A stretch of 41,401 nt of DNA from Bacteroidota bacterium (GTDB taxonomy: Bacteria; Bacteroidota; Bacteroidia; CAILMK01): the NCBI GenBank assembly GCA_026391915.1, contig JAPLCZ010000232.1, positions 1 through 41,401 on the forward strand. The letters are read 5' to 3'. The notes beneath the pieces are model-generated. The model was given only the letters and a program-made list of their open reading frames with translations, had not been told where the DNA came from and did not search any database. The translations under genes were made by a program, and so were the position numbers. Below, piece by piece: positions 37,634 through 41,401 of this stretch (its first letter is position 1; each line of letters begins with the position of its first letter).

Positions 37634-39745
37634 TTGAAGCCCTCTATAAAAATAGCATTAATTGGCAACCCTAATACGGGTAAGTCATCGCTATTTAATG
37701 CGCTTACAGGCTTAAACCAGAAGATTGCCAACTTCCCCGGTATTACTGTAGAGAAAACTGTAGGGGAGATTTCCATTGCCAAAGATTTTAAAGGGGAAAT
37801 TATTGACATGCCCGGTACCTATAGCCTTTTCCCAAAATCAAAGGATGAGGCAATTCCGTATGAGGTGCTTACCAATCCTCACCATGCGCATTACCCCAAT
37901 ATGGTAATTTTTGTGGCAGATGCCTGCAACCTCAGGCGCAATTTGGTGCTGCTTACACAACTGATAGATTTAAAATTCCCTGTTATCCTTGCCCTCAATA
38001 TGATTGACCAAGCCAAGGCGCAAGGGATTGAGATTGATATTCCGTATCTGGAAAATGCACTTGGGATACCCGTAGTAACTACTAATGCCCGCAAAAAGAT
38101 TGGGATTGATGCCCTCAAAAAGAAGATAGAAGAGGGCATTGGCGTATCCGCAGAGAGTTTTTTGGATGCCACCAAACCCGTTATTGTTCCGTTGGAGGTG
38201 CTAAAATCTCAACTGCATTTGTGCAATAGTTATCAGGCATTGCTAAATGTGTATCAGGATACACTGAACAATAATAAGCTGGTTGATAAAAAGAAAATAC
38301 TTGCAGAACTAAGGGAGCATTACAATTTTGATAGCGGCACTTGGCAGCGCGAGGATTTGCTTTTCCGCTACAAAAAAGTAAATGCCATCTTGCAAAATAC
38401 ACTGAATGTGCAGGTAGGTTCTGCCTTTAAAAGAACACAAGAGAGGTTAGATAAAGTACTGGGGCATCCGTTCTGGGGTTATATTATTTTCTTCGGGATA
38501 TTGTTTGTCATTTTTCAGGCAATCTTTTCTTGGGCAGAGTACCCCATGCATAAAATTGAAGATTTAATAAGTTGGCTACAAGGCATCACAAGAACCAACC
38601 TACCCAAAGGTGTTTTGAATGAATTATTGGCAGAGGGAGTTCTGCCAGGCTTAGGTGGTGTATTGGTTTTTGTACCACAAATCGCTTTTCTCTTTGGCTT
38701 TATTGCCGTGATGGAGGATACAGGCTACCTTGCCCGTGTTGCCTTCCTAATGGATAAAATGATGCGGCGGTTTGGGCTTAATGGCAAATCAGTAATCCCA
38801 TTGATTAGCGGTACTGCCTGCGCAGTGCCGGCAATTATGTCAGCACGTAGCATAGAGCATAAAAAATCTAGGTTGATAACCATACTTGTTACCCCTCTTA
38901 TGAGTTGTTCTGCAAGGTTGCCTGTTTATATTTTATTGATAGGGCTGGTCATCCCCAACCAAGAAGTTTTGGGCGTGATGAACCTACGTGGTTTAACTTT
39001 AATGGGGATGTATCTCCTTGGTTTTTTGGCGGCAATTGGGGCAGGCTTTATTTATAAATTGGTTTTAAACATCAAAGAAAAACAGTATTTCATTTTAGAG
39101 ATGCCTGTGTATAGAATGCCTAATTGGCGCAATGTGGGCACTACTATGTTCCAAAAATCGCGGACTTTTGTTACTGAAGCGGGTAAAGTAATTGTTGCCA
39201 TTTCTGTTATTCTATGGTTTTTGGCTTCCTTTAGTATGCCGGGCAGGTTTGCAGCGGTAGATAAAAAATATCAAAAAATCAGTGTTGAGGGAAACATTTC
39301 ATTAGATTCCCTCAAGGGTAAAATAAAGGCGGAGAAATTAGAGAAATCCTTTGCGGGTATCATTGGCAAAAGCATTGAGCCAGCAATTGCCCCTCTTGGT
39401 TTTGATTGGAAAATTGGGATTGCCATCATCACCTCCTTTGCAGCAAGAGAGGTTTTTGTGGGTACTATGGCTACTATCTATGGTTTAGGTAGTGATAAGC
39501 CTGACTTCAACCAGCTAAAAAACCAAATGCTTAAAGATAGAAACCCCGAAACAGGCGCAAAGATTTATAGCTTTGCAACGGTTTTCTCACTCATGGTGTT
39601 TTATGCTTTTGCCTTGCAATGCATGAGTACCGTGGCAGTAACCTATAAAGAAACCGCCTCTTGGAAATGGACTTTATTGCAGTTTGCCTCTATGGCAGTG
39701 CTGGCGTGGGTGGCAAGTTTTTTGGTAAACCATGGGCTCAGTTAA
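37634..39745 (+). CDS. feoB: Ferrous iron transport protein B
   Basis: G1 GNPNTGKSSLFN, NFPGITVEKTVG, DMPGTYSLFP, multi-TM gate domains (SGTACAVPAIMSAR, VTPLMSCSARLPVYILL). Confidence 0.97.
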   Translation: MKPSIKIALIGNPNTGKSSLFNALTGLNQKIANFPGITVEKTVGEISIAKDFKGEIIDMPGTYSLFPKSKDEAIPYEVLTNPHHAHYPNMVIFVADACNLRRNLVLLTQLIDLKFPVILALNMIDQAKAQGIEIDIPYLENALGIPVVTTNARKKIGIDALKKKIEEGIGVSAESFLDATKPVIVPLEVLKSQLHLCNSYQALLNVYQDTLNNNKLVDKKKILAELREHYNFDSGTWQREDLLFRYKKVNAILQNTLNVQVGSAFKRTQERLDKVLGHPFWGYIIFFGILFVIFQAIFSWAEYPMHKIEDLISWLQGITRTNLPKGVLNELLAEGVLPGLGGVLVFVPQIAFLFGFIAVMEDTGYLARVAFLMDKMMRRFGLNGKSVIPLISGTACAVPAIMSARSIEHKKSRLITILVTPLMSCSARLPVYILLIGLVIPNQEVLGVMNLRGLTLMGMYLLGFLAAIGAGFIYKLVLNIKEKQYFILEMPVYRMPNWRNVGTTMFQKSRTFVTEAGKVIVAISVILWFLASFSMPGRFAAVDKKYQKISVEGNISLDSLKGKIKAEKLEKSFAGIIGKSIEPAIAPLGFDWKIGIAIITSFAAREVFVGTMATIYGLGSDKPDFNQLKNQMLKDRNPETGAKIYSFATVFSLMVFYAFALQCMSTVAVTYKETASWKWTLLQFASMAVLAWVASFLVNHGLS

Positions 39746-39766
39746 ATTAATAAGTTAGAATTAAAA

Positions 39767-40375
39767 ATGGGACTTGAGGCTTTAGATAAATATCTCCCGG
39801 CAGGGGCATACAAAATCATAGAACGGATGATTAAGCCGCATTCTGTTCTTATTAAAATAAAGAATGCACGTGCCACTAAACTCGGTGATTACAGATTGAT
39901 GAATGAAGATTGGAAACATCAAATTACCATTAATAACGATTTAAATAAATATGCTTTCTTAGTAACATTGGTGCATGAACTTGCCCACCTTTATACATTT
40001 GAAAAGCACCGTGACAGGGTAAAACCCCACGGCAACCAATGGAAAAACCAATACGTAACCATGATGTTAAAGTTTGTAGGCAATGATACTTTCCCTACTA
40101 AACTTGAGCAAGCCGTTATTGAGCATTTGGAAAGCCCTTCAGCATCCAGTTGCACAGATTTAAACCTCCACAAAGCACTTAGGAGGTATGATAGATACAA
40201 ATCAGATATTTTTACTATTGAGTCTTTGGAAGAGGGGGAACACTTTATCTGGAACAAAGACCGTGTGTTTAAGAAGGGTGAAATCCTCCGCACCCGCTAC
40301 AAATGTGTGGAGCTAAAAACCCGCAGAGCTTATTTCTTCCATCCACTTACAGAGGTAGAAAAGCACAGCCTTTAA
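39767..40375 (+). CDS. SprT-like zinc metallopeptidase-domain protein
   Basis: LVTLVHELAHLYTFEKHRDRVKPHGNQWKN (HExxH and following HG..W). Confidence 0.85.
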   Translation: MGLEALDKYLPAGAYKIIERMIKPHSVLIKIKNARATKLGDYRLMNEDWKHQITINNDLNKYAFLVTLVHELAHLYTFEKHRDRVKPHGNQWKNQYVTMMLKFVGNDTFPTKLEQAVIEHLESPSASSCTDLNLHKALRRYDRYKSDIFTIESLEEGEHFIWNKDRVFKKGEILRTRYKCVELKTRRAYFFHPLTEVEKHSL

Positions 40376-40378
40376 CTC

Positions 40379-41401
40379 ATGCAAAGGCTTTTTACTCTTT
40401 TCTTTTTATTGATGGCATCTTATTCTTTTGGGCAAAATGTAACCCTTGTGCAGATAGAGAGAGCAGGAATTCTCACCAATCGTTTTGTAGATGGTAAAGA
40501 AGTAAGGCTGTTAAAAAATGATGTTGCCTTCCGTCAGGGAGATGTATTTATGACTTGCGATTCTGCCTATCAATATGAGAAGGATAATAAGGTTACTGCT
40601 TTCGGGAATGTGCACATTACTCAACATGACACCCTAAATCTCTATGGGCAGCTATTGGATTATGATGGCAATACAAAATATGCCGTCATCACCCGCAATG
40701 TGAGGATGCAGGATAGAAGAATGACTTTACTTACAGAGAGGCTTGAGTACAATATGAAAAACAAAAACGCCTATTATAGTACTGGTGCTGTAATCACTCA
40801 AGATGATACAAAGCTTACCAGCAAAAAAGGAAACTATGTAGCAGCCACAAGAGATTTTTATTTTAAGGAGAATGTAATTCTCACCAATCCTAAGTATGTG
40901 ATTAAGTGTGATACTCTACAATATAATACTGCAACCAATACTTCTTATTTCCACGGACCTACTAATATCACCACTAAAAACGATTCCATTTATTGTGAAA
41001 CGGGGAGCTATAATACCACCTCAGGCGAGGCACATTTTGGGAAGAATGCATCCCTTACTTCAAAGGGTCAAATACTTTATGGGGATAGCCTTGAATACTA
41101 CCGTGATTTGCAAATGGGCAGAGCAAGGGGCAATGTTAGGATGATTGACACCACCGAAAAAATGACCGCCTTTGGTGCCTATGCTGAGCATTACGAAAAG
41201 ACCAACGAAACCTTTATCACAGGTAATCCATTGGTCAGTAAAAAGTTTGAGACAGATACCGTTTATATTACTGGCGATACTTTGCGCAGCCGTTATGATA
41301 GCATTGGCAAATACAAAATTATCCGTGCCCACAAACATGTAAAGGTTTATGGCAGGCAGTTTCAGGCAAAGTGTGATTCTCTTATTTATTCTTTTAATTT
41401 T
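40379..41401 (+). CDS. OstA/LptA-like protein, truncated by the window end (not in the supplied ORF track)
   Basis: Open frame from ATG 40379: MQRLFTLFFLLMASYSFGQNVTLVQIERAGILTNRFVDGKEVRLLKNDVAFRQGDVFMTCDSAYQYEKDNKVTAFGNVHITQHDTLNLYGQLLDYDG... Confidence 0.85.
   Translation, partial: MQRLFTLFFLLMASYSFGQNVTLVQIERAGILTNRFVDGKEVRLLKNDVAFRQGDVFMTCDSAYQYEKDNKVTAFGNVHITQHDTLNLYGQLLDYDGNTKYAVITRNVRMQDRRMTLLTERLEYNMKNKNAYYSTGAVITQDDTKLTSKKGNYVAATRDFYFKENVILTNPKYVIKCDTLQYNTATNTSYFHGPTNITTKNDSIYCETGSYNTTSGEAHFGKNASLTSKGQILYGDSLEYYRDLQMGRARGNVRMIDTTEKMTAFGAYAEHYEKTNETFITGNPLVSKKFETDTVYITGDTLRSRYDSIGKYKIIRAHKHVKVYGRQFQAKCDSLIYSFNF

Noticed and set aside
1-41401. Insertion sequences, prophage, toxin-antitoxin or restriction/defence modules
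   Set aside because: No transposase, integrase, phage structural, nuclease or toxin-like ORFs were recognisable; the window is mostly core genes plus EPS and T9SS surface genes.

Overview
This is a Bacteroidota chromosomal segment: T9SS C-terminal sorting domains, TAnnTTTG-type promoters and A-rich translation starts. It carries housekeeping genes (lolA-like, ftsK, prs, rpsA, purS, pssA, mfd, dgt, feoA/feoB, a SprT-like gene, an OstA-like gene cut by the window end, and a tRNA-Pro(GGG)). It also carries an apparent exopolysaccharide locus (~3.6-10.6 kb): response regulator, degenerate HPt-like protein, LysM-TM-HEAT protein, processive GT2, TPR/YaiO-like outer-membrane barrel and an uncharacterised membrane-anchored protein. 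Two giant paralogous T9SS-secreted beta-helix/PKD proteins are present (2340 and ~1686 aa). The observations most worth a second look are: (1) a dispersed palindromic repeat that appears inserted in frame in a PLP-enzyme gene, with a related copy in an intergenic region; (2) apparent internal deletions with frameshift in both ftsK and mfd, which may be real or assembly errors; (3) an HPt-like protein with Tyr at the phospho-His position, next to a response regulator and the EPS genes; (4) a near-perfect Shine-Dalgarno upstream of rpsA, unusual in this phylum; (5) a 21-bp tandem repeat array with an inverted copy. All calls come from reading the sequence and ORF translations; no database search was run.
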